Positions 15,831 to 24,295 of a DNA stretch of 49,952 bases are shown one piece after another. Position 1 is the first letter of the stretch. Each line of letters begins with the position of its first letter. The notes beneath the pieces were generated by a model that saw only the letters and a program-made list of their open reading frames with translations, made no database searches and was not told the DNA's origin. The stretch spans positions 1 to 49,952 of the forward strand of contig CAISTY010000109.1 in NCBI GenBank assembly GCA_903888515.1. Direction: 5' to 3'. Source of the stretch: Akkermansiaceae bacterium. Its GTDB lineage: Bacteria; Verrucomicrobiota; Verrucomicrobiia; Verrucomicrobiales; Akkermansiaceae. Position numbers and translations under genes: made by a program.

Positions 15831-16421
15831 TTAAATGGGCGTAATGCGCTCGCGGATGGCTTCGAGTAGTTCGAAGGCCGCGTCTTCGACGGTGGTGGTT
15901 TCGGTGTCCAGAACGAGATCGGGACATTGGGGAGGTTCGAAGGAGTCGTCCTTGCCGGTGAAGTGTTGGATTTCGCCACGGGCGGCTTTGGCATAGAGTC
16001 CTTTGACATCGCGTTTTTCGCAAGTTTCGTAGCTGGCTTTGACATAGACCTCGAAGAGATCGGCACCGAGCAGGCCGCGGGCGAGGTCACGGAGTTCGCC
16101 ACGCGGGGTGATGGCGGAGACCAAGGTGATGATGCCTTGGGAAACGAAGATTTTCGCGGTTTCCGCGATGCGGCGGATATTTTCCAAGCGGTCCTGATCG
16201 GTGAAACCGAGGTTGGCATTGAGGCCGGTGCGCAGGTTATCGCCATCGAGGATGGTGGTGAAGCGGCCTTGTTGGTGAAGGACGCGTTCCACGGCGTTGG
16301 CGATGCTGGATTTGCCGGAACCCGAGAGTCCAAACAACCAGACGACGATGCCTCGCTGGTCGAGCAGGGATTCCTTGTCCCGGCGGTGGAGAAAGCGATG
16401 GAATTCGGGGTGGATGTGCAT
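15831..16421 (-). CDS. cysC: Adenylylsulfate (APS) kinase
   Basis: It phosphorylates APS to PAPS, the sulfuryl donor. The P-loop GLSGSGKS is at 31-38, and DGDNLR and the RGLLGADLFEVYVKA...EVRDVKGLYAKA-like blocks are family hallmarks. The 196-aa length is normal. The ATG at 16421 (MHIHPEFHRF) was chosen because upstream codons are AGATAGA repeats. A separate APS kinase in a polysaccharide locus suggests PAPS for sulfotransfer, although I find no sulfotransferase in the window. Confidence 0.95.
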   Translation of the reverse strand: MHIHPEFHRFLHRRDKESLLDQRGIVVWLFGLSGSGKSSIANAVERVLHQQGRFTTILDGDNLRTGLNANLGFTDQDRLENIRRIAETAKIFVSQGIITLVSAITPRGELRDLARGLLGADLFEVYVKASYETCEKRDVKGLYAKAARGEIQHFTGKDDSFEPPQCPDLVLDTETTTVEDAAFELLEAIRERITPI

Positions 16422-16439
16422 GGGGAATGAAACGCGAGA

Positions 16440-16500
16440 CGGAAGTGAAGAAGATAGGAGATAGAAGATAGAAGATGGAAGACAGGAGATGGAAGATAAA
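16440..16500. repeat. AGATAGA / AGATGGA short tandem repeats
   Basis: Degenerate 7-8 bp repeats (GATAGGA, GATAGAA, GATGGAA, GACAGGA) directly upstream of cysC. They leave no normal Shine-Dalgarno spacing except the purine-rich repeat itself, which may act as one. Confidence 0.8.
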
Positions 16501-16534
16501 GGGGTGAGAAGAGATCTGGACGACAAAAAAGTCT

Positions 16535-16582
16535 AATGTCTGAAGGTCCGGAAATCAACCCGTCCTATATTTCCGGACCTTC
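16535..16582 (-). terminator. Strong 14-bp hairpin between ugd and cysC
   Basis: GAAGGTCCGGAAAT (16542-16555) pairs perfectly with ATTTCCGGACCTTC (16569-16582) across a 13-nt loop. On the minus strand a TTTTTT run lies about 10 nt beyond the stem, so it may terminate or attenuate transcription from ugd into the cys genes. The T-run is farther away than in classic intrinsic terminators. Confidence 0.6.
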
Positions 16583-16591
16583 CGATTCTTC

Positions 16592-17980
16592 TCAGTCACC
16601 TTTACCAATGACGAAGGCGTCGAAGCCGTGGGTTTTGAGGGTGTGGGTGGGGAGCACGGCGCGGCCGTCGAAAACGAAGGCGGGTTTGAGCATGAGGTCG
16701 TAAATGCGGGGCAGGTCGAGGGTGCGGAATTCATCCCACTCGGTGAGCATGGCAAGCGCGTGGGCACCGGTGGTGGCGGTGTAGGGATCGGAGCAGATTT
16801 CGAGGTTCGTGGTGAGGAGATCCTTCGGGATTCCCGCATGCATGAGGTCGCGGCGGATGGTGTTGGGATCGACATGCGGGTCGTAAATGGCGAGGCAGGC
16901 GTGTTCCCGGAGGAGATCTCGGCAGACATAGATGGCGGGGGATTCCCGGGTGTCGTTAGTGTCTTTCTTGAAAGCGAAGCCAAGAATGGCGATGCGCTTG
17001 CCGATGACCGTGTTGAAGAGCGCACGGACGATTTTTTCCGTGAAGCGGGACTTCTGCCAATCGTTGAGATGGACGACTTGCCGCCAATATTCGGCGACGT
17101 GGGGGAGATGAAAGGATTCGCAAAGATAGACGAGATTGAGCAGATCCTTTTGGAAACACGAACCGCCGAAACCGACCGAGGCGTTGAGAAATTTCGGGCC
17201 GATGCGCGAGTCCATTCCGATGGCACGGGCGACCTCTCCGATATCAGCGCCGGTGGTTTCGCAGAGTGCGGAGATTGAATTGATAGAGGAAATGCGCTGG
17301 GCGAGGAATGCGTTGGCGACCAGTTTGGAGAGTTCGGAGGACCACAGGTTGGTTGTTAGAATTTGATCGCGGGGAATCCAGCGGGCGTAGATGGCAGCCA
17401 GCGCCTCGACGGCGGCATTGCCGCCCGGGGTGATCTCACCGCCGATGAGGATGCGGTCCGGATTTTCCAAATCGGCGACGGCGGTGCCTTCCGCGAGGAA
17501 TTCCGGATTGGAAAGCACCTCGAAGGTGGCTTGGCTAGAGGAATTCGCGGCAAGGATCGTCTTGATGGCGCTGGCGGTTTTCACCGGGATGGTGCTTTTT
17601 TCGACGATGATTTTGTGACCTTTGGAAACCTCGGCGATCAGGCGGGCTGCGGCTTCGATGTAGCGCAGGTCCGCCGCGCGTCCGGCACCGATTCCGTGGG
17701 ACTTGGTCGGGGTGCCGACGGAAACAAAGATCAGTTCCGCGGAACTGATGGCGGAGCGGATATCGGTCGTGAAGTGCAGGTTTCTGCCGCGGGCGGAGGC
17801 GACCACCGCGAGGAGGCCGGGTTCATAGACGGGCAGGCTATCCGAATTCCATGCGTCGATGCGCTCCCCGTTCATGTCGGCGACGGTGACTTGGATGTCA
17901 GGACATTTGGCGGCGATCATCGCCATGGTGGGGCCGCCGACGTAGCCGCCGCCGAGGCAGCAAATGGAAGTTACTTTCAT
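16592..17980 (-). CDS. ugd: UDP-glucose 6-dehydrogenase, eukaryote-like type
   Basis: It oxidises UDP-glucose to UDP-glucuronate with NAD. The Rossmann motif GGGYVGGPT is at 10-18, SVGTPT is at 87-92, and the catalytic Cys275 lies in [10 protein letters not shown]. At 462 aa, with the [20 protein letters not shown] opening, it looks like the long form shared with animals and plants rather than the ~390-440 aa bacterial form. Its start overlaps the stop of the GT26 gene (ATGA). The product would be an acidic sugar for the polysaccharide. Confidence 0.96.
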   Translation of the reverse strand: MKVTSICCLGGGYVGGPTMAMIAAKCPDIQVTVADMNGERIDAWNSDSLPVYEPGLLAVVASARGRNLHFTTDIRSAISSAELIFVSVGTPTKSHGIGAGRAADLRYIEAAARLIAEVSKGHKIIVEKSTIPVKTASAIKTILAANSSSQATFEVLSNPEFLAEGTAVADLENPDRILIGGEITPGGNAAVEALAAIYARWIPRDQILTTNLWSSELSKLVANAFLAQRISSINSISALCETTGADIGEVARAIGMDSRIGPKFLNASVGFGGSCFQKDLLNLVYLCESFHLPHVAEYWRQVVHLNDWQKSRFTEKIVRALFNTVIGKRIAILGFAFKKDTNDTRESPAIYVCRDLLREHACLAIYDPHVDPNTIRRDLMHAGIPKDLLTTNLEICSDPYTATTGAHALAMLTEWDEFRTLDLPRIYDLMLKPAFVFDGRAVLPTHTLKTHGFDAFVIGKGD

Positions 17981-18735
17981 GGTGTGAAGCGGTCGCGCAA
18001 CAGATGGTAAAGGAAGAGCGAGTTATAAGTAAAGTAGCGTTTGCAGAGGCGGCGGGGTTCCATGGTGAGACGGTAGGCCCATTCGAGGCCTAACCGCTGG
18101 AGAACGGCTGGCGATTGTTTGACCTCGCCGGCGTGGAAGGCGAACGCGGCGCCGATGCCGAAATAGACGCCGGGGGGCAGGAGGTCCTTGTGGCGGGCGA
18201 TCCAGTGTTCCTGTTTCGGGCAGCCGAGACCAACCCAAATCAGGTTGGCGCGGGCCGCGCGGATTTTCTCACAGACACGGTCAAACTCGTCGGCTGGCCA
18301 ATCGCCGAAGGGGGGGGAATGGGTGCCTGCCAGGACAACTCCGGGAAAGCGGGTGGTGAATGAGCGGGTGAGGGTTTCGAGTGTGGACACCTTGCCGCCT
18401 AACATGAAATGGCGGAATCCGCGCTGATTCTCAGTGGCCTTGAGTGTTTCCAGCATCAGGGTGGGACCGTAAACGCGATCAGTGAGTTTTTCACCTGCCG
18501 GCAACCGGGAGTTGAGCACCCATACGAGCGGCATGCCGTCGGGGCAAATCAGATCAAAGTGGCGCATTGATTCTCCGAAGGCCGCATCGTGGCGGGCGAG
18601 CGCGGCGACATGGGTGTTGGCGGCTGCCACGGCGTAAGCGCGGTCCGCCATGGTGGCATGTTCGAGAATCCAGGCAATCGCTCCGGCGTAGTCGGTCGCG
18701 GCGACGGGCAGGCCGATGACGGGGATGGTGAGCAT
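17977..18735 (-). CDS. WecG/TagA/CpsF family glycosyltransferase (GT26)
   Basis: The family adds ManNAc(A) or a related sugar to an undecaprenyl-linked acceptor at the membrane face. The 252-aa protein has [14 protein letters not shown] with the family T-H pair, then [10 protein letters not shown], the invariant GxPKQE-type motif as [11 protein letters not shown], and the closing [15 protein letters not shown](C)KRY. The start is the ATG at 18735. It lies between the GHMP-fusion gene and ugd, and is translationally coupled to ugd. It is a strong candidate for an early step of repeat-unit assembly. Confidence 0.9.
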   Translation of the reverse strand: MLTIPVIGLPVAATDYAGAIAWILEHATMADRAYAVAAANTHVAALARHDAAFGESMRHFDLICPDGMPLVWVLNSRLPAGEKLTDRVYGPTLMLETLKATENQRGFRHFMLGGKVSTLETLTRSFTTRFPGVVLAGTHSPPFGDWPADEFDRVCEKIRAARANLIWVGLGCPKQEHWIARHKDLLPPGVYFGIGAAFAFHAGEVKQSPAVLQRLGLEWAYRLTMEPRRLCKRYFTYNSLFLYHLLRDRFTP

Positions 18736-18746
18736 GGTGCGCAGAG

Positions 18747-19829
18747 TTAGATCCGGCAAAACGGTTCGACGGCGCGGAGTTCCGGGGTGATGGCGACGCA
18801 TGTGTCGCGGTGCGCGGGATCGTTGAAGAGATAGAGTGCGTAGCCGCCATAGCCACCGCCGCAGTATTTTCGTGCGATGGTAGCGGGAATCTCCGGCAGG
18901 GGGGACATTCCTTCATCGAGCTGGGTGGTGTGATAGAGATTCACGCCTTCGGCAAGTCGCTGGATGTCGGCATGCAGGACGCCCTCGCGCGCGATGCGTG
19001 CGCTGTGTGCGATGCGGTCATAGTCCCGCGGGTGATTGACGACACCCGGAGTGTCGTGCTGGATTCCGGTCCAGTAAACCGCCATCCTGCCAGTTAGAAA
19101 GTCGCCGTTCTGTTTGAAATCGAGCACCGGCCAATTGCCGGAACGCCATACACAAAGACCGGTTTCGCAAATGACGGCGGGGTCTTGCCAACCGACGCCA
19201 AGGGCGATTTCCGACTCGAAGCCATCGCGGCCGTTGAGCAGGGCCCATGCGCCGCTGCCGCCAAGGCCTGATTTTTTTTCGTAGGGCCATTCACGCAGCG
19301 AAACGAGCGGGGAAATGGCGCAGTTCACCACGAATTCACCGGGTCGGGAGAACCGCGGGACGTCGAGCCAGCCGCCGGCCAAATCGACGCGCAGTGGTGC
19401 TTCGGTGGGTGCCTGGACCCAGCGGACAATCGAGCTGGTGGAGACCGGTTCGAAGCGCGGCGGGGTTTTTGGCAGGACGATATATTGAGCGCCGGTTTGC
19501 TCGCAGAGTGCTTGTTTGACCTGGCCGTATTGATCGTCCTCGGTAACTATCAGATAGTCCGGTCGGATGCGGATGAAATCCTCTTCGAAGTCCAAGCCTT
19601 CCTTGTGGCCATGGGTGACGATCACCTCGTCAACCATTCGGAAGCCTTGGAGCAAGGCGCGTTTATGGTCGTCCGGGATCGATGGCTTGCGGCGCTTGTG
19701 ATGCCATAACACCTCAGCGGAAGCAAAGGCAACGATGAGATAATCGCCGTGCGCCCGCGCCTCCTCGAAAAACTGGAGGTGGCCGGCGTGCAGGATGTCA
19801 TAACAGCCGGAGACGAAGACTTTTTTCAT
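18747..19829 (-). CDS. Cytidylyltransferase-GHMP kinase fusion protein
   Basis: Two domains share one 360-aa chain. Residues 1-140 form a TagD/RfaE-C-like nucleotidyltransferase with GCYDILHAGHLQFF (HxGH at 14-17) and STSSIVR (ISSTxxR-like) near 130-136. Residues 144-360 form a compact GHMP kinase: APLRVDLAGGWLD (sugar-binding opening), KSGLGGSGAWA (ATP loop, 187-196), and a GGGYGGYAL glycine motif near 324-332. The closest logic is heptose or sugar 1-phosphate activation (kinase followed by NDP transfer), but the substrate is unknown. The kinase domain is shorter than stand-alone GHMP kinases. Confidence 0.8.
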   Translation of the reverse strand: MKKVFVSGCYDILHAGHLQFFEEARAHGDYLIVAFASAEVLWHHKRRKPSIPDDHKRALLQGFRMVDEVIVTHGHKEGLDFEEDFIRIRPDYLIVTEDDQYGQVKQALCEQTGAQYIVLPKTPPRFEPVSTSSIVRWVQAPTEAPLRVDLAGGWLDVPRFSRPGEFVVNCAISPLVSLREWPYEKKSGLGGSGAWALLNGRDGFESEIALGVGWQDPAVICETGLCVWRSGNWPVLDFKQNGDFLTGRMAVYWTGIQHDTPGVVNHPRDYDRIAHSARIAREGVLHADIQRLAEGVNLYHTTQLDEGMSPLPEIPATIARKYCGGGYGGYALYLFNDPAHRDTCVAITPELRAVEPFCRI

Positions 19830-19849
19830 GGGCGGGTGTGCGATGTGAG

Positions 19850-19876
19850 GGGAGCGTCGGCGTCCCGCCGGCGGTG
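19850..19876. repeat. GC-rich REP-like hairpin
   Basis: GCGTCGGCGTCCCGCCGGCGG folds on itself. It resembles a second, different class of palindromic spacer repeat common in GC-rich genomes and lies between the fusion gene and the YefM-YoeB pair. Confidence 0.4.
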
Positions 19877-19952
19877 TGCGGCATCCTGCCTAACACTCCT
19901 TCGTGAGAGGATCGCCAAAGAGCGTCCGCGGCTGCTGCAGCTGGCCGGGAAA

Positions 19953-20222
19953 TCAATAATGATAGCGTGCCTGGGCGAACAGGATGCGATCGTCTTTCAC
20001 CTGATAGACCAAGCGGTGCTCCTGGGTGATGCGCCGCGACCAGACACCTGAACCGAGATGACGCAGCGGCTCAGGTTTGCCGATGCCCGTGCCAGGATCG
20101 CGGCGGATGGCTTCGACCAACTCGAGGATCCGCAGGGCGGTTTTCCGATCGGTGGCTACCCAGTAAGCCAGATCCTCGAGAAAATCCCGGTCGAAGACGA
20201 GACTCCGCGGTTCCGGCTTCAT
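19953..20222 (-). CDS. yoeB: YoeB/Txe-type ribosome-dependent mRNA endonuclease toxin
   Basis: This 89-aa RelE-superfamily toxin cleaves mRNA in the ribosome A site. It has FLEDLAYWVATDRKTALRIL, GIGKPEPLRHLGSGVWSRRI (the GxPExLx7WSRRI motif) and EHRLVYQV, and ends in the characteristic ARYHY with C-terminal catalytic His-Tyr. Its ATG overlaps the antitoxin stop. The pair lies between the GHMP-fusion gene and gmd. Confidence 0.95.
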   Translation of the reverse strand: MKPEPRSLVFDRDFLEDLAYWVATDRKTALRILELVEAIRRDPGTGIGKPEPLRHLGSGVWSRRITQEHRLVYQVKDDRILFAQARYHY

Positions 20223-20494
20223 GCGGCTCCGGTCTTGGCCGCCAAGGCGTCTAGCGTGAGCTCCTGCCCCTCACCCTGATCGAGACGGTTCAAGGCACTG
20301 AGCAAGCGTCGGGTGTTGGCGGGTGAGCGGAGGAGATGGGCGGTTTCCAACATCCCACGCCATTCGCCGGCGGGCATCAGCACAACCGATTCATGGCCGC
20401 GCCGATCAATGATCACGGCTTCCCGGGTGGAGACCGTCTGATCCCAGATGCGCGCCAATCGGTCGCGGGCTTCAGTGTAGGAAATCGTGGTCAC
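20219..20494 (-). CDS. yefM: YefM/Phd-type antitoxin
   Basis: It neutralises YoeB and represses the pair. The N-terminal Phd/YefM fold shows as TTISYTEARDRLARIWDQ and the family VVLMPAGEWRGMLETAHLL; the tail is short and charged. I prefer a GTG start at 20494 (91 aa), because the 20 residues added by the longer frame are atypical. It is translationally coupled to yoeB. Confidence 0.9.
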   Translation of the reverse strand: MTTISYTEARDRLARIWDQTVSTREAVIIDRRGHESVVLMPAGEWRGMLETAHLLRSPANTRRLLSALNRLDQGEGQELTLDALAAKTGAA

Positions 20495-20566
20495 GGCCCA
20501 ATCAACCACCGCACAGGTTTCCTGTCCATTAAAATACGCGGAATTTACCCGCATACTGCTTCCCGG

Positions 20567-21685
20567 CTATTCCTTGGAAACGCAAACACGATGGCCGTGG
20601 GATTTGAGGAGCGCGTGGCGTTTGACTTCGTCGAGGTCGAAGGCGACCATCTCGGCGCACATTTGCTGGACGGTGATTTCGGGCCGCCAGCCGAGTTTGG
20701 CGATGGCCTTGGAGGGATCACCTAACAGGTTTGCGACTTCGGCGGGACGGAAGTAGCGCGGGTCAACCCGCACGATCACATCGCCGACGCTGACGGTCGG
20801 GGCCATGGCGGGATCTAACACGGAAGTTACGGTGGCGGTTTCATCCATGTCGGAGCCGCTGAATTCCAGTTGGATGCCGGCTTCCAGCGCGGCCATGCGG
20901 ACGAACTCGCGGACGGAGATCTGTTTGCCGGTGGCGATGACGAAATCCTCGGGTTGTTCCTGTTGGAGCATCATCCATTGCATGCGGACGTAATCGCGGG
21001 CATGGCCCCAGTCGCGCAGGGCATTCAGATTGCCGAGGAACAAACACGGTTCGAGTCCTTGGGCGATGTTGGCGATGCCGCGGGTGATCTTGCGGGTCAC
21101 GAAGGTTTCACCGCGGCGTGCGGACTCATGGTTGAAGAGGATGCCGTTACAGGCATACATGCCATAGGCCTCGCGGTAGTTCACAGTGATCCAGTAGGCA
21201 TACATCTTGGCCACCGCGTAGGGCGAACGCGGATGGAACGGCGTGGTTTCCGTCTGCGGGATTTCCTGGACGAGGCCGTAGAGTTCGGACGTGGATGCCT
21301 GATAGAAACGGGTCTTCTTTTCGAGTCCGAGGAAACGGATGGCTTCGAGCAGGCGCAGCGTGCCGAGGGCATCGACATCCGCCGTGTATTCCGGCACCTC
21401 GAAGGACACGGCAACGTGGGATTGCGCGCCGAGGTTATAGACTTCATCGGGTCTCACTTCGCTGAGGATGCGGGTCAGGTTGGAACTATCAGTGAGATCT
21501 CCGTAGTGCAGGCGGAAGCGTGAATTTTCCACATGCGGATCCTCATAGATGTGATCAACACGCTGGGTGTTGAAGAGCGAGGCACGGCGTTTGATGCCAT
21601 GGACTTCATAGCCTTTTTCGAGGAGCAGTTCCGCCAGATAGGAACCGTCTTGTCCGGTGATGCCGGTGATGAGTGCGCGTTTCAT
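20567..21685 (-). CDS. gmd: GDP-mannose 4,6-dehydratase
   Basis: It makes GDP-4-keto-6-deoxymannose, the precursor of GDP-L-fucose. [20 protein letters not shown] (7-26) is the Gmd NADP-binding opening. SELYG precedes the catalytic Tyr-Lys of [13 protein letters not shown], and [15 protein letters not shown] is the family signature. At 372 aa it has normal length and no repeat insertion. Together with wcaG and the GT11 gene it gives a full fucose branch. Confidence 0.97.
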   Translation of the reverse strand: MKRALITGITGQDGSYLAELLLEKGYEVHGIKRRASLFNTQRVDHIYEDPHVENSRFRLHYGDLTDSSNLTRILSEVRPDEVYNLGAQSHVAVSFEVPEYTADVDALGTLRLLEAIRFLGLEKKTRFYQASTSELYGLVQEIPQTETTPFHPRSPYAVAKMYAYWITVNYREAYGMYACNGILFNHESARRGETFVTRKITRGIANIAQGLEPCLFLGNLNALRDWGHARDYVRMQWMMLQQEQPEDFVIATGKQISVREFVRMAALEAGIQLEFSGSDMDETATVTSVLDPAMAPTVSVGDVIVRVDPRYFRPAEVANLLGDPSKAIAKLGWRPEITVQQMCAEMVAFDLDEVKRHALLKSHGHRVCVSKE

Positions 21686-21733
21686 GTGGGTGAGGTCAGG
21701 GGTGCTTCGTTAGAGACGCCTCGATGCCAAACA

Positions 21734-21864
21734 GGTAGCGCGGCCTCGATGAGGCCGCAGGGCAATGGGGCGACCATGGGCGGTTTAAAAGAAGACGGCC
21801 GGGCTTGGCTTGGGCTGGGTGTCGGCTGATCATTGGCATGCGCTCTCGGCGAGAGCGCGCTACC
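21734..21864. repeat. REPIN B
   Basis: A 131-bp element: GGTAGCGCGGCCTCGATGAG hairpin (21734), spacer containing GGCTTGGCTTGGGCTGGGTG, and inverted hairpin GCGCTCTCGGCGAGAGCGCG ending CTACC at 21864. The outer ends are exact inverted repeats (GGTAGCGCG...CGCGCTACC). It is nearly identical to REPIN C 600 bp away. Confidence 0.93.
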
Positions 21865-21924
21865 TGAGAGGGCCACCTGAGAGGGCCACCTGAGAGGGCC
21901 ACCTGAGAGGGCCACCTGAGAGGT
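21860..21924. repeat. 13-bp tandem repeat CCACCTGAGAGGG at REPIN B edge
   Basis: About five copies of the 13-mer start from the last bases of REPIN B and end just before the VanZ-like gene. The unit contains the REP end CACC/TACC followed by TGAGAGGG, so the array looks like slippage or repeated use of the REP terminus. Confidence 0.9.
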
Positions 21925-21941
21925 AGCCGCCTGCTTTCCGT

Positions 21942-22319
21942 TCACATCCTGGCGAGCAGGCCGGCGGCGGCTTGTCCCAACGCCAGGCCGGCGAGGTCCG
22001 CCAACCAATCGAAGAAGTCGCAGTTGCGGGTGGGGATGAAGGCTTGCGCCAGTTCCTCTAGCGAGAGGAGGATGAGCAGGACCAGTGTGGTGAGCGTGAT
22101 GAAACGCGGCAGCCAGGTGGTGGGTCGCGCCGGGATTGCCAGATTGCATAACAGTGACAGCGTTCCTATCAGGAAGAGGTGCCCGAATTTATCGCCGCAG
22201 GGAATGACATCGATGAAGGCCCACCAGCGGGATCCCTCACCGCGATCCGCAATCACGATGATGGCGATCAGCAGGATGATGAATGCGCCAGCGGCGATGC
22301 GCGCGAGGGTGAGTTTCAT
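21942..22319 (-). CDS. VanZ-like small membrane protein
   Basis: This 125-aa protein has four hydrophobic segments. Between segments 1 and 2 is DKFGHLFLIGTLSLLCN, matching the VanZ DKxxHxxxY/xxL motif, followed by SLEELAQAFIPTRNCDFFDWLADLAG, the family E.QxFIPxRxxxxxDxxxNxxG signature. VanZ relatives in polysaccharide loci are of uncertain role. It is sandwiched between REPINs B and C. Confidence 0.85.
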   Translation of the reverse strand: MKLTLARIAAGAFIILLIAIIVIADRGEGSRWWAFIDVIPCGDKFGHLFLIGTLSLLCNLAIPARPTTWLPRFITLTTLVLLILLSLEELAQAFIPTRNCDFFDWLADLAGLALGQAAAGLLARM

Positions 22320-22346
22320 GGCGAGCGAAACTGCAGGTTGCGCTTT

Positions 22347-22477
22347 GGTAGCGCGGCCTCGATGAGGCCGCAGGGCAATGGGGCGACCATGGGCGGTTCA
22401 AAAGAAGACGGCCGGGCTTGGTTTGGGCTGGGTGTTGGCTGGTCATTGGCATGCGCTCTCGGCGAGAGCGCGCCACC
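22347..22477. repeat. REPIN C
   Basis: A 131-bp element with GGTAGCGCGGCCTCGATGAG at the left and GCGCTCTCGGCGAGAGCGCG ending CCACC at the right. The spacer matches REPIN B except for a few bases. The left flank carries TGCAGGTTGCGCTTTGG, also found beside the diverged element near 29131. Confidence 0.93.
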
Positions 22478-22488
22478 TTGCTCGCCGC

Positions 22489-23427
22489 TCACAACCGTGC
22501 CCCGCCGCTGGCGATGGCTGCGAGGAAATCCTGATAGGCGGCGGCCAGGCCGTCGCGCAAGGGGATGGCGGGTTGCCAGCCGGTGGCTTGGATTTTTGCT
22601 ATATCCAGCAACTTGCGCGGGGTGCCGTCGGGCTGGCTCGGATCGGTGAGGATTTTCCCGGTGAAGCCGACGGTTCGGGCGACGAGTCCCGCGAGCTCGG
22701 CAATCGTGAGATCCTCGCCGGTGCCGACGTTGACCCAGTCCGGCGGATGGTCCATTTCTAACAGGTGATAGCAAGCGCGGGCGAGATCGTCCACATGGAG
22801 GAACTCGCGGCGGGGGGTGCCGGTGCCCCAGATCGTGACCGAGGCGTCGCCGCGTTGGGTGGCTTCGTGGAAGCGGCGGAGGAGGGCGGGGATGACGTGG
22901 GAGTTGAGCGGGTGGTAGTTGTCGCCGGGGCCGTAGAGGTTGGTGGGCATGGCGCTGTGATAGATCAGGCCGTGCTGGGCGCGGTAGTGTTGGCAGAGCT
23001 TGAGGCCGGCGATTTTGGCGATGGCATAGGCCTCGTTGGAGGGTTCCAGCGGTGAAGTCAGCAGGCAATCCTCGGGCATCGGCTGCGGCGCCATTTTCGG
23101 ATAGATGCAGGATGATCCGAGGAACAACACGCGCGGCACGCCGGCACGTCGGCTGCCTTCCACGAGGTTGGCGGCGATGGTGAGGTTCTGGTAGATGAAC
23201 TCCGCCGGATAGGTGGAGTTCGCATGGATGCCGCCGACCTTGGCCGCGGCGATGATGACAATGTCTGGTCTGGCGGATGCGAGGTGGTTGAAGACCGCGT
23301 GCTGGTCACAAAGGTCGAGTTGCCCGCGGGTGGCGGTGAGGACATGGAAGCCGCCGCGTTTGGTGGCTTCCCTGACGAGGGCGGAGCCTACCATGCCGCC
23401 GTGACCGGAAATGAAGAGTTTTTTCAT
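22489..23427 (-). CDS. wcaG: GDP-L-fucose synthase
   Basis: This bifunctional epimerase-reductase turns GDP-4-keto-6-deoxymannose into GDP-L-fucose. [16 protein letters not shown] is the NADP-binding loop, FLGSSCIYP holds the catalytic Ser-Cys region, and [10 protein letters not shown] has the Tyr-Lys pair. The 312-aa length is normal. The ATG at 23427 (MKKLFISG) is preferred to the upstream frame. It is the first sugar gene after the nusG-like gene and the leader region. Confidence 0.97.
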   Translation of the reverse strand: MKKLFISGHGGMVGSALVREATKRGGFHVLTATRGQLDLCDQHAVFNHLASARPDIVIIAAAKVGGIHANSTYPAEFIYQNLTIAANLVEGSRRAGVPRVLFLGSSCIYPKMAPQPMPEDCLLTSPLEPSNEAYAIAKIAGLKLCQHYRAQHGLIYHSAMPTNLYGPGDNYHPLNSHVIPALLRRFHEATQRGDASVTIWGTGTPRREFLHVDDLARACYHLLEMDHPPDWVNVGTGEDLTIAELAGLVARTVGFTGKILTDPSQPDGTPRKLLDIAKIQATGWQPAIPLRDGLAAAYQDFLAAIASGGARL

Positions 23428-23438
23428 GGGCTTGAAAA

Positions 23439-23496
23439 TCAAGAATGATAGTGTGCTTGGGCGAAAAGAATGCGGTAGTCATTCACCTGATAGAAC
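23439..23496 (-). pseudogene. Remnant of a second yoeB toxin gene (C-terminal end)
   Basis: The minus strand encodes [21 protein letters not shown], matching the intact YoeB tail YQVKDDRILFAQARYHY at 19953. The upstream part of the gene is missing and no antitoxin is attached. The DNA is also similar, so this is a decayed paralogous copy sitting next to the wcaG start. Confidence 0.85.
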
Positions 23497-23746
23497 CCCG
23501 CGCTGAGGATCAGCAGGTCCGTGGCGGAGTCAGGAATCAAGGAGCCGGAGGTAGTGGGTGTTTCGTGCGACGCTGCCGCCCTTGGTCGAACTTTCCGCCC
23601 GGGAAAGAAACCTAGTCATGGAGCAAGTGGGGTACAAGGTGCCGTTAGGAGCGCGGCTGGCCCGCAGCCCCGACGGTCGGTGGCTGCGAGAGTTCAATCG
23701 GCAACAAATGAAACAAGTGAGGCAATCATGGGAAAGCAGTGATATT
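23497..23746 (-). other. Leader region between nusG-like gene and wcaG, with strong hairpin
   Basis: I recognise no gene here. Bases 23663-23688 fold into a near-perfect 12-bp stem: CGCAGCC pairs with GGCTGCG and inner CCGAC pairs with GTCGG around a tiny loop, with no T-run after it. A hairpin just downstream of a NusG paralog and upstream of the sugar genes could be a pause or antitermination element. Frames of up to ~80 codons cross it but look random. Confidence 0.4.
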
Positions 23747-24295
23747 TCAGGGAATGGGCCGTCTGGGCAGGAGGAGGGAAAACAAATCCACGTTGACCGC
23801 TTGGGGTTGGCCGAGGAATTCGAGCAGGATTTTGACGCGTTCGGTGGCTGGGGCGATGGAGACGACGGTTCCGCGCATGCCTTGGAGCGGGCCGTGGGCG
23901 ATTTCCACTTCGTCGCCGATTTCGATGACCGGAGACACGGCAAACAATTCCTCATCGTCCTCGGAGCGGTTGCGGACTTCCTGGCGCAGCGTTTGCACGA
24001 AGGCATCGGGCACGGCGGGGATGACCGACCCGAAGCGCACGAGGCCGCGCACGCCTTGGCAAAAAGTCACCGCCCGCTCCATTTCGGAAAGGGTGAATTT
24101 GGCGAGAAGATAACCGGGAAAGAGCGGTTCCACCCACCAGATTTTTCCACGGCGGGTGGCCTTGCGGTAGCGCAGCCGCGGGCAGAACACCTCCACGCCC
24201 TCCACTTCCCGCAGGTGTCCGGCGGCTATGTGTTCGCGCTTCGTCTGCGTGCGCACGCAGAACCATTCCGGACAGGTGAGGGCAGGTGCAGTCAT
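23747..24295 (-). CDS. NusG/RfaH-family transcription antiterminator
   Basis: This 182-aa specialised NusG paralog has an N-terminal NGN domain, WFCVRTQTKREHIAAGHL, and the FPGYLLAKF motif that contacts the RNA polymerase clamp. A C-terminal KOW domain follows (GDEVEIAHGPLQGMRGTVVS). Such proteins (RfaH, UpxY, LoaP) let polymerase read through long polysaccharide operons. It is second in the operon, overlapping the regulator stop by 4 nt, ideally placed to act on the ~24-kb gene string downstream. Confidence 0.92.
   Translation of the reverse strand: MTAPALTCPEWFCVRTQTKREHIAAGHLREVEGVEVFCPRLRYRKATRRGKIWWVEPLFPGYLLAKFTLSEMERAVTFCQGVRGLVRFGSVIPAVPDAFVQTLRQEVRNRSEDDEELFAVSPVIEIGDEVEIAHGPLQGMRGTVVSIAPATERVKILLEFLGQPQAVNVDLFSLLLPRRPIP

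Noticed and set aside
15817..16023. N-terminal extension of cysD
   Set aside because: Residues before MPDYHLSHLD do not match CysD and overlap cysC; the start at 15816 is family-typical.
22347..22477. Insertion sequence
   Set aside because: No transposase gene and only 131 bp; hairpins with inverted ends fit a REPIN instead.
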